From Actinomycetota bacterium (GTDB lineage Bacteria > Actinomycetota > Actinomycetes > Mycobacteriales > HKI-0501), in the NCBI GenBank assembly GCA_030840805.1, contig JAVEDU010000085.1:1-36790 (forward strand): a stretch of 36,790 nt of DNA, written 5' to 3'. Shown here piece after piece: positions 29,857 to 36,790 of this stretch. The position numbers and the translations under genes are program-made. Position 1 is the first letter of the stretch, and every line of letters starts with the position of its first letter. Below the pieces are notes generated by a model. The model made no database searches, had not been told where the DNA came from, and was given only the letters and a program-made list of their open reading frames with translations.

Positions 29857-31983
29857 GTGGCGAACCTCGCCCTCTACCGCAAGTACCGTCCGCGAACCTT
29901 CGACGAGGTGATCGGCCAGGAGCACGTCACCGGCCCGCTGATCCAGGCGATGAAGAACGGGAAGCTCTCCCACGCGTACCTGTTCTCCGGCCCCCGGGGC
30001 TGTGGCAAGACCTCGTCCGCGCGCATCCTCGCCCGCTCGCTGAACTGCGTCGAGGGCCCCACGCCCAACCCGTGCGGCGTCTGCGAGTCGTGTGTGGCGC
30101 TGGCCCCGGGCGGGCCCGGCAGCCTCGACGTCATCGAGCTGGACGCCGCCAGCCACGGCGGCGTGGACGATGCCCGTGACCTGCGGGAGAAGGCGTTCTT
30201 CGCGCCGGTCTCCAGCCGCTTCAAGGTGTACATCATCGACGAGGCGCACATGGTCTCGACGCAGGGCTTCAACGCCCTCCTCAAGCTGGTCGAGGAACCG
30301 CCGGAGTTCGTGAAGTTCGTCTTCGCGACCACCGAGCCGGAGAAGGTCCTGCAGACGATCCGGTCGCGGACCCACCACTACCCGTTCCGGCTCGTGCCGC
30401 CGAAGGAGCTCCGGGAGCTGCTCGAACGCATCTGCGCCGAGGAGGGTGTCGCCGTCGAGCCGATGGTGTTCCCGCTGGTGGCGCGGGCGGGCGGCGGGTC
30501 GGCCCGGGACTCGCTGTCGGTGCTCGACCAGCTGCTCGCCGGCGCGGGTGTGGAGGGCGTGACGTACGCCCGCGCGGTCGCGCTGCTCGGCGTCACCGAC
30601 GTCGCGCTGCTGGACGAGATGTGCGACGCACTCGCCGCCGCCGACGGTGCGGCGGTGTTCGCGACCGTCGACCGGGTCGTGGAGGCCGGGCACGACCCCC
30701 GTCGGTACGCCACCGACCTGCTGGAACGCCTCCGCGACCTGGTCATCCTGGACCGTGTCCCGGACGCCGCCGCGAAGAGCCTGATCGACGCGCCCGCGGA
30801 CCAGCTGGAACGGATGACCGGCCAGGCCCTCCGCCTCGGCGCCGCCTCCCTGTCCCGGATGGCCGACGCGGTCCACGAGGGACTCGTGCAGATGCGCGGT
30901 ACGACCTCGCAGCGGCTGGTCCTCGAACTGGTCTGCGCCCGGATGCTCCTCCCCGCGGCCGACGACTCGCACGGCGCGTTGCTGCAGCGGTTGGAGCGGC
31001 TGGAGCGGCGCTTCGAGATCGGCGGTGCGCCGGTCGGCGTCGGGGCGGAGGCCCCGGTTCCGGTGGCGGCCCCGGTCCAGGCTCCGCCGCCGGTACGTCC
31101 CCCGGCCGCCGTCGCGGCGCCGACCGCACCCGCGTCGGGGTCCGCCGCAGCCGCGAGCCCGCCGGCACGGCCCGTGGTCGAGCGCCCGGCCGCCGTCTCG
31201 GTGCCGCCGACCGTGCCCGTGCCGACCGTGCCGCCGACCGTGCCCGCGCCGGTCGTGCCCGCGCCGGTCGTCCCGCCGGTCTCGATCCCGCCCGCTGCCG
31301 CCGTCCCGCCCGCCGCCGTCCCGGTCGCGGCAACGTCCGCCCCGCCGGCGCCGACCGGTTCGCCGGCCGGGCTGGACGCCGCCGCGGTGCGCAGGGTCTG
31401 GCCGACCGTGCTCGACGCGGTCAAGCAGCGCAAGCGCACGACCCACGTCCTGCTGTCCGAGGCCACCGTGGTCGCGGTCGACGGCACGACGCTCGTGCTG
31501 ACCCATGCCATCGCGCCGCTCGTCCGCCGACTGTCCGAGGATCAGAACGTCGCCGTCGTCCGCGAGGCCCTCAAGGAGGTCCTCGGGGTGGACTGGCGGA
31601 TCCGGTACGAGGGGGGCGGTCAGGGTGCGTCGGCCCGTGCGGCGTCGGCTGCCGCCCCGGCCCGGGACGCGGCTCCCGGCCGGAGCGTCTCGGCGGCCGC
31701 CGCCGGCGGACCCGCCGGCGGCGTCGTTCGGAGCGTCGTGGAGGACGGCGGGTGGCCGGAGGTGCGAGGCATCCCGTCGAGCCCCGAGCCCCAGGCCGAC
31801 CCGGCACCGCCGGTGCGGGCCGCCGCCCCGGGAGCGGACGAGCCGCCACCGGAGGAGGAGCCCGACTGGGACCCGTACGAGGACGAGGCCGCCGGTGGCG
31901 GCAACCGCGTCTCGGTGGAGGACACCGCGCTGGCCCTGCTGAAGCAGGAGCTCGGCGCCCGGAAGATCGAGGGCGGCGCCTGA
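29857..31983 (+). CDS. dnaX: DNA polymerase III subunit gamma/tau
   Basis: Clamp-loader ATPase that assembles beta clamps on DNA. The 708-residue protein has Walker A GPRGCGKTS (45-53), zinc ligands Cys64, Cys73, Cys76 and Cys79, Walker B IIDEAH (126-131), then sensor region ATTEPEKVLQTIRSR. Domain III is followed by a low-complexity Pro/Ala/Val hinge (about 395-505; PTVPVPTVPPTVPAPVVPAP) and a tau-type C-terminal domain (VWPTVLDAVKQRKRTTHVL). I see no slippery A run for a gamma frameshift. GTG start with gggagga 10 bp upstream. It sits between the SRP RNA and ybaB-recR, the standard order. Confidence 0.97.
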   Translation: MANLALYRKYRPRTFDEVIGQEHVTGPLIQAMKNGKLSHAYLFSGPRGCGKTSSARILARSLNCVEGPTPNPCGVCESCVALAPGGPGSLDVIELDAASHGGVDDARDLREKAFFAPVSSRFKVYIIDEAHMVSTQGFNALLKLVEEPPEFVKFVFATTEPEKVLQTIRSRTHHYPFRLVPPKELRELLERICAEEGVAVEPMVFPLVARAGGGSARDSLSVLDQLLAGAGVEGVTYARAVALLGVTDVALLDEMCDALAAADGAAVFATVDRVVEAGHDPRRYATDLLERLRDLVILDRVPDAAAKSLIDAPADQLERMTGQALRLGAASLSRMADAVHEGLVQMRGTTSQRLVLELVCARMLLPAADDSHGALLQRLERLERRFEIGGAPVGVGAEAPVPVAAPVQAPPPVRPPAAVAAPTAPASGSAAAASPPARPVVERPAAVSVPPTVPVPTVPPTVPAPVVPAPVVPPVSIPPAAAVPPAAVPVAATSAPPAPTGSPAGLDAAAVRRVWPTVLDAVKQRKRTTHVLLSEATVVAVDGTTLVLTHAIAPLVRRLSEDQNVAVVREALKEVLGVDWRIRYEGGGQGASARAASAAAPARDAAPGRSVSAAAAGGPAGGVVRSVVEDGGWPEVRGIPSSPEPQADPAPPVRAAAPGADEPPPEEEPDWDPYEDEAAGGGNRVSVEDTALALLKQELGARKIEGGA

Positions 31984-32015
31984 CGCCGCCGACCGGCCGA
32001 CTCACCGCCGCCCGT

Positions 32016-32021
32016 TACGCT
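32016..32021 (+). promoter_or_regulatory. Possible -10 box TACGCT for ybaB-recR
   Basis: TACGCT lies 43 bp before the ybaB GTG at 32065, leaving a short leader with a Shine-Dalgarno. It suggests that ybaB-recR can be transcribed independently of dnaX. Confidence 0.35.
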
Positions 32022-32064
32022 TGACCCGAATCCCGCGACTGAGCCAGAGACCGAGGAGTACACC

Positions 32065-32394
32065 GTGAGGCCCGGTGCCCAGCCCAACATGCAGCAGCTG
32101 CTCAAGCAGGCGCAGAAGATGCAGCAGCAGATGGCCGTCGCGCAGGAGGAGCTCGCCGCGGCCGAGGTGACCGGCGCGGCCGGCGGTGGCCTCGTCACCG
32201 CCACCGTCTCCGGGGCCGGCGAGCTGAAGTCCATCGCCATCGACCCCAAGGTGGTCGACCCCGACGACGTGGAGACCCTGGCCGATCTCGTCGTCGCCGC
32301 GGTGCGTGCCGCGGGCGACGAGGCGAAGCAGCTCGCCGATCAGAAGATGGCGCCGCTCACCGGCGGCCTCGGCGGCCTCGGGCTGGGGATGTAG
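32065..32394 (+). CDS. ybaB: YbaB/EbfC nucleoid-associated protein
   Basis: A 109-residue DNA-binding dimer. [20 protein letters not shown] is the long N-terminal helix, then [20 protein letters not shown] and [20 protein letters not shown], all family hallmarks. GTG start behind gaggag. Its stop is 6 bp before recR, and the pair ybaB-recR is conserved in most bacteria. Role: nucleoid structure, possibly gene regulation. Confidence 0.96.
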   Translation: MRPGAQPNMQQLLKQAQKMQQQMAVAQEELAAAEVTGAAGGGLVTATVSGAGELKSIAIDPKVVDPDDVETLADLVVAAVRAAGDEAKQLADQKMAPLTGGLGGLGLGM

Positions 32395-32400
32395 GAGAGC

Positions 32401-33000
32401 GTGTACGAAGGCGCCATCGCGGATCTCATCGACGAACTCGGACGACTTCCCGGGGTCGGTCCGAAGAGCGCCCAGCGGATCGCATTCCACATCCTCAACG
32501 CCGACGTGGCCGATGTTGCCCGGCTCGCCCACACGCTGCGGCGGGTCAAGGACGAGGTCCGGTTCTGCACGGTGTGCTTCAACGTCTCGCAGAACGAGCA
32601 GTGCCGGATCTGCAGTGACGTCCGGCGTACCGACGATGCCATCTGCGTCGTCGAGGAGCCGAAGGACGTCGTCGCGATCGAGCGGACGCGCGAGTTCCGG
32701 GGCAAGTACCACGTGCTCGGCGGGGCGATCAACCCGCTGGAGGGTGTCGGGCCGGACAACCTGCGCATCCGCGAGCTGATGGTCCGGCTGTCGTCGGGCG
32801 ACGTGCGGGAGCTGATCCTGGCCACCGACCCGAACACCGAGGGCGAGGCGACGGCCACGTACCTCGCGCTGCTGGTGAAGCCGATGGGCCTGTCGGTCAC
32901 CCGGCTGGCGAGCGGCCTGCCGGTCGGCGGTGACCTCGAGTACGCCGACGAGGTGACGCTCGGCCGGGCGTTCGAGGGGCGTCGCGCGGTCGACGTCTGA
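32401..33000 (+). CDS. recR: Recombination mediator RecR
   Basis: It works with RecF and RecO to load RecA at gaps. The 199-residue protein has a helix-hairpin-helix ([17 protein letters not shown], about 16-32), a C4 zinc finger (Cys56, Cys59, Cys68, Cys71) and a Toprim domain starting ICVVEEPKD (Glu85-Glu86) with [17 protein letters not shown]. Complete and standard length. Start GTG after aggag, coupled to ybaB by 6 bp. The palindromic repeat lies 64 bp after the stop. Confidence 0.98.
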   Translation: MYEGAIADLIDELGRLPGVGPKSAQRIAFHILNADVADVARLAHTLRRVKDEVRFCTVCFNVSQNEQCRICSDVRRTDDAICVVEEPKDVVAIERTREFRGKYHVLGGAINPLEGVGPDNLRIRELMVRLSSGDVRELILATDPNTEGEATATYLALLVKPMGLSVTRLASGLPVGGDLEYADEVTLGRAFEGRRAVDV

Positions 33001-33064
33001 CCGTCCTTCCGCGCTCACACCGCCGCGCCGCCGCGCCGCCGCGCAATCCCGCAACCCCCGCACC

Positions 33065-33137
33065 GATCATGGACTTTGCAACGCGACACACCGGCGTGTC
33101 TGTTGCAAAGTCCATGATCAACGCGGGGGGCGGGGGG
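33065..33137. repeat. Palindromic repeat, complete copy
   Basis: gatcatggactttgcaac (33065-33082) and gttgcaaagtccatgatc (33102-33119) are perfect 18-bp inverted arms. The 19-nt middle holds a second near-palindrome (gacacaccggcgtgtc). The G-rich flank 33120-33137 is identical to 42-59. A Tn or IS terminal pair is unlikely because no transposase is near and the arms face each other closely. Best read as a REP-like dispersed hairpin. It lies between recR and the GntR gene (33001-33236), which holds nothing else except the promoter. Confidence 0.9.
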
Positions 33138-33223
33138 TGGGTCTGCGGCTGGTCCACGGTGGGCGCTGCGTGGCCCTCGTCTCTCTCCGCCGATCTCTCT
33201 CGCGCCTGCGCCGTCCGCGGATC

Positions 33224-33229
33224 TAGCAT
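33224..33229 (+). promoter_or_regulatory. -10 box TAGCAT, leaderless start for the GntR gene
   Basis: TAGCAT ends 7 bp before the GTG at 33237 and there is no ribosome site. Confidence 0.5.
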
Positions 33230-33236
33230 TGCGTAC

Positions 33237-33884
33237 GTGATAGATGCATCAGCCCCCAAGGTCCCGGCCGCGGCCCGCGCGTACCAGGCGATCAAGGAGA
33301 CCATCCTCGACCGCACGTACCCGGGCGGGACGCTGCTCACCGAGGGCGAGCTCGCCGATCGGGTCGGCGTCTCGCGCACCCCGGTGCGGGAGGCGCTGCT
33401 ACGACTGGAGGGCGACGGGCTGGTGCGGCTGTACCCCAAGAAGGGTGCGCTGGTCCTGCCGGTCTCGGCGGCGGAGATCGCGGACGTCCTGGAGACCCGC
33501 GAGCTGGTCGAGGCGCACACCGCGATGAAGGCGGCCGACGCCGAGGGCCTGCTGCCCGAGCTGGGCGACCGGCTCGCCGAGATGCGCGCGGCGAGGACGG
33601 CCGTGGACACGGTGGCGTTCATGGCCGCGGACCGGGCGTTCCACCGAGCGGTCGTGGCGGCCGCCGGCAACGCCGTGCTCACCGGGCTGTACGACTCGCT
33701 GCGCGACCGGCAGCTCCGGATGGGCGTCGAGTACATGCGCTCCGGAGCGGAACGGATGGACCGCGCCATCGCCGAGCACGAGGCGATCGCGCGGGCGCTG
33801 GCGTCGGGGGACCGCGAGCGGATTCGCCGCAGCGTCCACCGGCACACCTCGACCCTGCGCGCCACGCTGGCGACCGGACGATGA
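33237..33884 (+). CDS. GntR-family transcriptional regulator (FadR/FCD type)
   Basis: A 215-residue regulator. The winged helix-turn-helix is AYQAIKETILDRTYPGGTLL, EGELADRVGVSRTPVREALL, then RLEGDGLVRLYPKKGALVLP (about 13-75). An all-helical FCD effector domain follows (ETRELVEAHTAM, AFHRAVVAAAGN, EHEAIARALASG, and His in HRHTSTLRA), with His and Asp residues that bind metal in this family. The start GTG is set by a TAGCAT box 7 bp upstream. The stop overlaps the MFS start (ATGA), so it likely controls that transporter. Effector: a small carboxylic acid by family precedent. Confidence 0.92.
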   Translation: MIDASAPKVPAAARAYQAIKETILDRTYPGGTLLTEGELADRVGVSRTPVREALLRLEGDGLVRLYPKKGALVLPVSAAEIADVLETRELVEAHTAMKAADAEGLLPELGDRLAEMRAARTAVDTVAFMAADRAFHRAVVAAAGNAVLTGLYDSLRDRQLRMGVEYMRSGAERMDRAIAEHEAIARALASGDRERIRRSVHRHTSTLRATLATGR

Positions 33885-35221
33885 GCGCCACCACCTCCCG
33901 GCCGAGCCCTGCCGTCTCCGCCACCACCACCGCCACGCCGCCGCCGTCGTACCGGCTCGCCTGGATCGCGTGGTCGATCGGTGCCGTCGCCTACAGCGTC
34001 GCGGTCTTCCAGCGTTCGTCGCTCGGTGTAGCGGGGCTGGAGACCGCCCACCACTTCGGGGTCGGCCCGACGGTGCTGTCGACGTTCACGATGCTCCAGC
34101 TCCTCGTGTACGCGCTGATGCAGGTCCCCGTGGGTCTGCTGGTCGACCGCTTCGGCCCGCGGCGCCTCCTGACCACGGGGCTGCTGCTCATGGCGCTGGG
34201 GCAGTGCGCGTTCGCGCTCACCGAGTCGGTCGGCGCCGGGGTGGCCGCGCGGGTGCTGGTCGGGGCCGGCGACGCGATGTCGTTCGTGTCGGTGCTCCGG
34301 CTGATCGCGGCCTGGTTTCCGGCCCGCCGCGGCGCGTTGATGACCCAGCTGACCGCGCTCGCCGGCATCACCGGCAACCTCGTGGCGGCGGCGCCCCTCG
34401 GCGCCCTGCTCCGGACGGCCGGCTGGACCCCGACCTTCCTCACTGCGGCGGCCCTGGCCGCGGCCGTCCTGATCCCGGTCGCCACGCTGCTGCGCGACCG
34501 CCCCACGGCGACCGGTCCGGCCCCGGCACCGCGGCCCAGGGTGCGGGTGCGCGACCAGATCGCGGACGCGTGGTCCCGGCCCGGCACCCGGCTGGGCATG
34601 TGGGTGCACTTCAGCACGCAGTTCTCCGGGACGGTGTTCGGCCTGCTGTGGGGGTACCCGTTCCTCGTCGAGGCGCAGGGGCTGAGCCCCGCGACGGCGA
34701 GCACGATGATCACCCTGCTCGTCGTCGTCGCGCTGGTGGCCGGTCAGGTCATCGGCGCCTCGCTGGTCCGGTGGCCGGCGTCGCGGCTCGGCCTCGCGCT
34801 CGGTGTGGTGCTGGCGACGACGCTGACGTGGGCGGTGGTCCTCAGCTGGCCGGGGCGGGTGCCGCTCCCGGCGCTGGTGGTCCTCGTCGTCGTCCTCGGT
34901 ACCAACATGCCGGCATCGATGATCGGCTTCGAGTTCGCCCGCGACGCGAACCCGACCCACCGCGTCGGGACGGCGTCCGGGCTGGTGAACGTGGGTGGCT
35001 TCGGCGCCTCCGTCCTCGCGACCCTCGCGATCGGGGCGGGCATCGACCTCGTGGGCAAGGGGGATCCGATGGCGTACCGGGTTGCCTTCGGGCTCCAGTT
35101 CGTCCTGTTCGCCGTGGGACTGACCGGGATGCTGAGGTTGCGCCGCGTCGTGCGCCGGGAGCGGGTCACGGCGCCGACCGACGCGGAGGCCGCCCTGGAA
35201 CGGGCCGAGGCCCTGGGCTGA
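33881..35221 (+). CDS. MFS transporter
   Basis: A 446-residue 12-helix major facilitator. The disordered N-terminus (Ser/Thr/Pro, residues 1-22) leads to the first helix, and the A-motif region is VGLLVDRFGPRRL between helices 2 and 3. A central basic loop (RPTATGPAPAPRPRVRVRDQ) separates the halves. It is translationally coupled to the GntR regulator, so its substrate is probably that regulator's effector or a derivative. It looks nearer to nitrate/organic-anion type MFS (TMLQLLVYALMQVPVGLLVD) than to drug pumps, but this is only an impression. Confidence 0.9.
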   Translation: MSATTSRPSPAVSATTTATPPPSYRLAWIAWSIGAVAYSVAVFQRSSLGVAGLETAHHFGVGPTVLSTFTMLQLLVYALMQVPVGLLVDRFGPRRLLTTGLLLMALGQCAFALTESVGAGVAARVLVGAGDAMSFVSVLRLIAAWFPARRGALMTQLTALAGITGNLVAAAPLGALLRTAGWTPTFLTAAALAAAVLIPVATLLRDRPTATGPAPAPRPRVRVRDQIADAWSRPGTRLGMWVHFSTQFSGTVFGLLWGYPFLVEAQGLSPATASTMITLLVVVALVAGQVIGASLVRWPASRLGLALGVVLATTLTWAVVLSWPGRVPLPALVVLVVVLGTNMPASMIGFEFARDANPTHRVGTASGLVNVGGFGASVLATLAIGAGIDLVGKGDPMAYRVAFGLQFVLFAVGLTGMLRLRRVVRRERVTAPTDAEAALERAEALG

Positions 35222-35252
35222 GGCCCGGGGCGTCGGGTCGGGGACGGCCCGG

Positions 35253-36449
35253 TCAGGCCCGCGCCTCGGCCGCCTCGGCCGCGGGTAGCGCGGCCTCGGA
35301 ACCTGCCGTCCGGGCCAGCAGCAGCGCGAACAACGCCAGGACGACCCCGCCGAGACCGGCCACCGCGAAGCCCCAGCCCGGCCCGAGCTGGTCGATCGCC
35401 ACCCCGGTGAGCGGCGCGCCGGCGGCAACTCCCATCGTCCCCGCGGTGGAGTGCCAGCCCATCGCCTCGCCGCGCTGCGCCTCCGGGACGAGCCGGCTGA
35501 CCTCGCCGACTGTCGCGGCCACGCTCGGCGCGCACAGGGCCCCCGCCGGGATCAGCGCCAACGCCAGGACCCACCAGGAATGGGCCAGGCCGAGGGGGAT
35601 CGTGACGAGCCCCAGCCCGATCACCAGCGTCGCGCTCGACACGGCCCGGGACATCGCGCCGTACACGAACCCGCCCGCCATCGAGCCGAGGCCCCACGTC
35701 GCGAGCACGATGCCGATGAGCCCGGTGTGCCCCTGGTCGTTGAGCACGGCCACGGTGGCGACATCGGTACCGGTGAGCGCCAGCGTCGAGGCCGCCATCA
35801 GCAGGATGACCGCGACGAACCGGCGCGTGAACCACTCCCGCCGGTGCCCGGCCGACGTGCCGCCGTCCGCCGACCGGACCGTCGGGTTGAACACGAGGAT
35901 CGCCACCCCCGCGACACCCTGCAGCGCCCCGACCGCGATCAGCGCCGCCGTGGACGACACCGTGGTGACCACCAGCGCACCGAGCAGCGGACCGGCCATG
36001 AACGACAGCTCGACCGTGATCGAGTCCAGGGCGAACGCCGTCCGCCGCAGGTTCTCCGGTACCAGGACGCCGATGGCCTGCCGGGTCAGGCTGAAGATCG
36101 GCAGCGCGAACATCCCGACCACCACGGCGCCCGGCAGCAGCAGCTCGTACGGCAGCCACGGGGCCGCGGCCCAGAACGCCACCTCCACGACGATCGACGG
36201 CCACAGCGCGGCCCGGACGCCGAACCGGTCCACCGCGCGGCCACGCCACGGGCCGCCGAGGGCGGCACCGATCGTGTAGGCCGCGGTCACGATGCCGGCC
36301 GCCCCGTAGCCCCGGTCGAGCCCGACGACGACGTGCAGGGTCAGTACGACCCCCGCCGCGGTCGTCGGGATGCGCGCGAGCGTCGCCACCAGCAGCAGCC
36401 GGGAGATCCCGGGTACGGCAAGTACGTCGCGGTACGGCGTGAGGGTCAC
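35253..36449 (-). CDS. MFS transporter, probable efflux type
   Basis: A 398-residue major facilitator with 12 predicted helices. The A motif is GRAVDRFGVRAAL after helix 2. A central loop (RSADGGTSAGHRREWFTRRF) divides the halves. It ends in an Ala/Glu-rich tail. GTG 36449 has a weak GAGAAT box 8 bp upstream on its strand and no ribosome site. It converges with the GntR-coupled transporter, 31 bp between stops. The short loops and two 6-helix halves resemble the UMF1/DHA1-like exporters. The substrate is unknown. Confidence 0.87.
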   Translation of the reverse strand: MTLTPYRDVLAVPGISRLLLVATLARIPTTAAGVVLTLHVVVGLDRGYGAAGIVTAAYTIGAALGGPWRGRAVDRFGVRAALWPSIVVEVAFWAAAPWLPYELLLPGAVVVGMFALPIFSLTRQAIGVLVPENLRRTAFALDSITVELSFMAGPLLGALVVTTVSSTAALIAVGALQGVAGVAILVFNPTVRSADGGTSAGHRREWFTRRFVAVILLMAASTLALTGTDVATVAVLNDQGHTGLIGIVLATWGLGSMAGGFVYGAMSRAVSSATLVIGLGLVTIPLGLAHSWWVLALALIPAGALCAPSVAATVGEVSRLVPEAQRGEAMGWHSTAGTMGVAAGAPLTGVAIDQLGPGWGFAVAGLGGVVLALFALLLARTAGSEAALPAAEAAEARA

Positions 36450-36545
36450 GAGAAGCCATTCTCTGCCCGGGTTGCGACAGGGTCGACCGAGTTACGGCCC
36501 GGGCGGGCACACTCGGGACGCTCGCCACGTGACGGGAGGCCCGAG

Positions 36546-36752
36546 ATGGGAAAGAACCGTGACCGTGTTCCGGCGGCGCTCCGGCGCTCGTGGTGGCGCC
36601 GGATGCTGTTCTGGCGCCGCGTTCCCGCGGGCCCGGGTCGCGGTGGGCGGCCCGGGCTCGACGACGGCGGCGGGGCCGGGGTCCGGGAGCCGCGGCGGCC
36701 GTACCCGACGGCGCCGGCGGGCGCGGCGGCGCGGGAACCCGCCGACGACTGA
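36546..36752 (+). CDS. Small basic-to-acidic protein (68 residues)
   Basis: The N-terminus MGKNRDRVPAALRRSWWRRM, then LFWRRVP, is a short amphipathic stretch with three Trp and many Arg. The C-terminal half is Gly/Pro/Ala-rich and ends acidic (REPADD). The ATG at 36546 has ggagg 6 bp upstream, the best evidence that it is real. It is divergent from the MFS gene, 96 bp between starts. I do not recognise a family; a membrane-surface helix is possible. Confidence 0.5.
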   Translation: MGKNRDRVPAALRRSWWRRMLFWRRVPAGPGRGGRPGLDDGGGAGVREPRRPYPTAPAGAAAREPADD

Positions 36753-36775
36753 CCCGGCGGGCGTCATCCGGTCCC

Positions 36776-36790
36776 GGGGGGGGGGGGGGG
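36776..36790. other. Terminal run of 15 G
   Basis: The window ends in 15 G after gtccc. Such runs at contig ends are typical of two-colour Illumina dark cycles or an unresolved homopolymer, and should not be read as biology without check. Confidence 0.75.

Noticed and set aside
31040-31370. Pro/Val/Ala-rich stretch in dnaX as an inserted element
   Set aside because: It lies where the tau hinge is expected and stays in frame between normal domains.
26959-31506. A 1515-codon open frame on the minus strand
   Set aside because: It runs across the EAL gene in another frame and antisense to the GNAT gene, SRP RNA and dnaX, and crosses a tRNA. Composition is typical of a shadow frame.
33065-33119. 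Palindrome as paired terminal inverted repeats of an insertion sequence
   Set aside because: The arms are only 19 nt apart and no transposase is near, so a hairpin element fits better.
32897-35428. An 843-codon minus-strand frame spanning the palindrome, GntR and MFS genes
   Set aside because: The sense-strand proteins have clear family motifs and this one has none.
1-36790. CRISPR array or defence system
   Set aside because: No regularly spaced repeats, cas-like, restriction, toxin-antitoxin or abortive-infection proteins were recognised on either strand.

Overview
The window is very GC-rich and looks like the chromosome of a filamentous or motile actinobacterium. GTG starts are frequent. 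The core block SRP RNA-dnaX-ybaB-recR, the cluster tyrA / TadA-associated proteins / tadA / tRNA-Ser, and promoters that place a TANNNT box 6-9 bp before the start codon all fit. An EAL protein and a chemotaxis-receptor remnant hint at a motile lineage. I cannot name the genus. The left edge starts inside a palindromic repeat that recurs at 33065, and the right edge ends in 15 G, so the window is probably a whole contig bounded by assembly breaks.

Layout. 1-4.4 kb: tyrA (minus), two short frameshifted genes, an intact TetR-SDR-NUDIX operon, and an ECF sigma-factor remnant closed by a strong terminator. 4.5-11.5 kb: a two-gene ABC exporter, the giant helicase gene hrpA, and a hexapeptide acetyltransferase. 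11.5-15.4 kb: a peptidase S51-like gene and a long-chain acyl-CoA ligase on the minus strand (a CRP-like box lies upstream of the ligase), then a proline-rich membrane protein and a 56-residue Arg-rich protein. 15.5-17.2 kb: two paralogous TadA-associated proteins, tadA and tRNA-Ser(CGA). 17.2-18.5 kb: an integrase remnant that has lost its catalytic tyrosine and an LPXTG surface protein, bracketed by two near-identical hairpins. 18.5-24.4 kb: a small double-CxxC membrane protein, a SulP transporter, a minus-strand operon (glycosyltransferase, two-repeat dimeric-barrel-like protein, GDPD), a DUF4240-like protein and a chemotaxis-receptor fragment. 24.4-28.3 kb: a coupled glutamine-synthetase-like/amidohydrolase pair (a split FluG/NodGS arrangement) and a PAS-EAL phosphodiesterase. 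28.5-33 kb: tRNA-Ser(GGA), a double GNAT protein, SRP RNA, dnaX, ybaB and recR. 33-36.8 kb: the full palindromic repeat, a GntR-MFS operon, a second MFS exporter and a 68-residue small protein.

How it fits together. Conserved housekeeping modules (tyrosine synthesis, wobble deamination plus a Ser tRNA, protein targeting and DNA replication/repair) are separated by accessory stretches. These carry decay marks: frameshifted genes, a sigma remnant, an integrase scar beside a tRNA and an MCP tail. I found no complete mobile element, CRISPR array or defence island. The strongest leads are the integrase scar between duplicated hairpins at tRNA-Ser(CGA), the tandem TadA-associated paralogues, the split FluG-like pair, the CRP-like box before the acyl-CoA ligase, and the recurring leaderless-promoter pattern.
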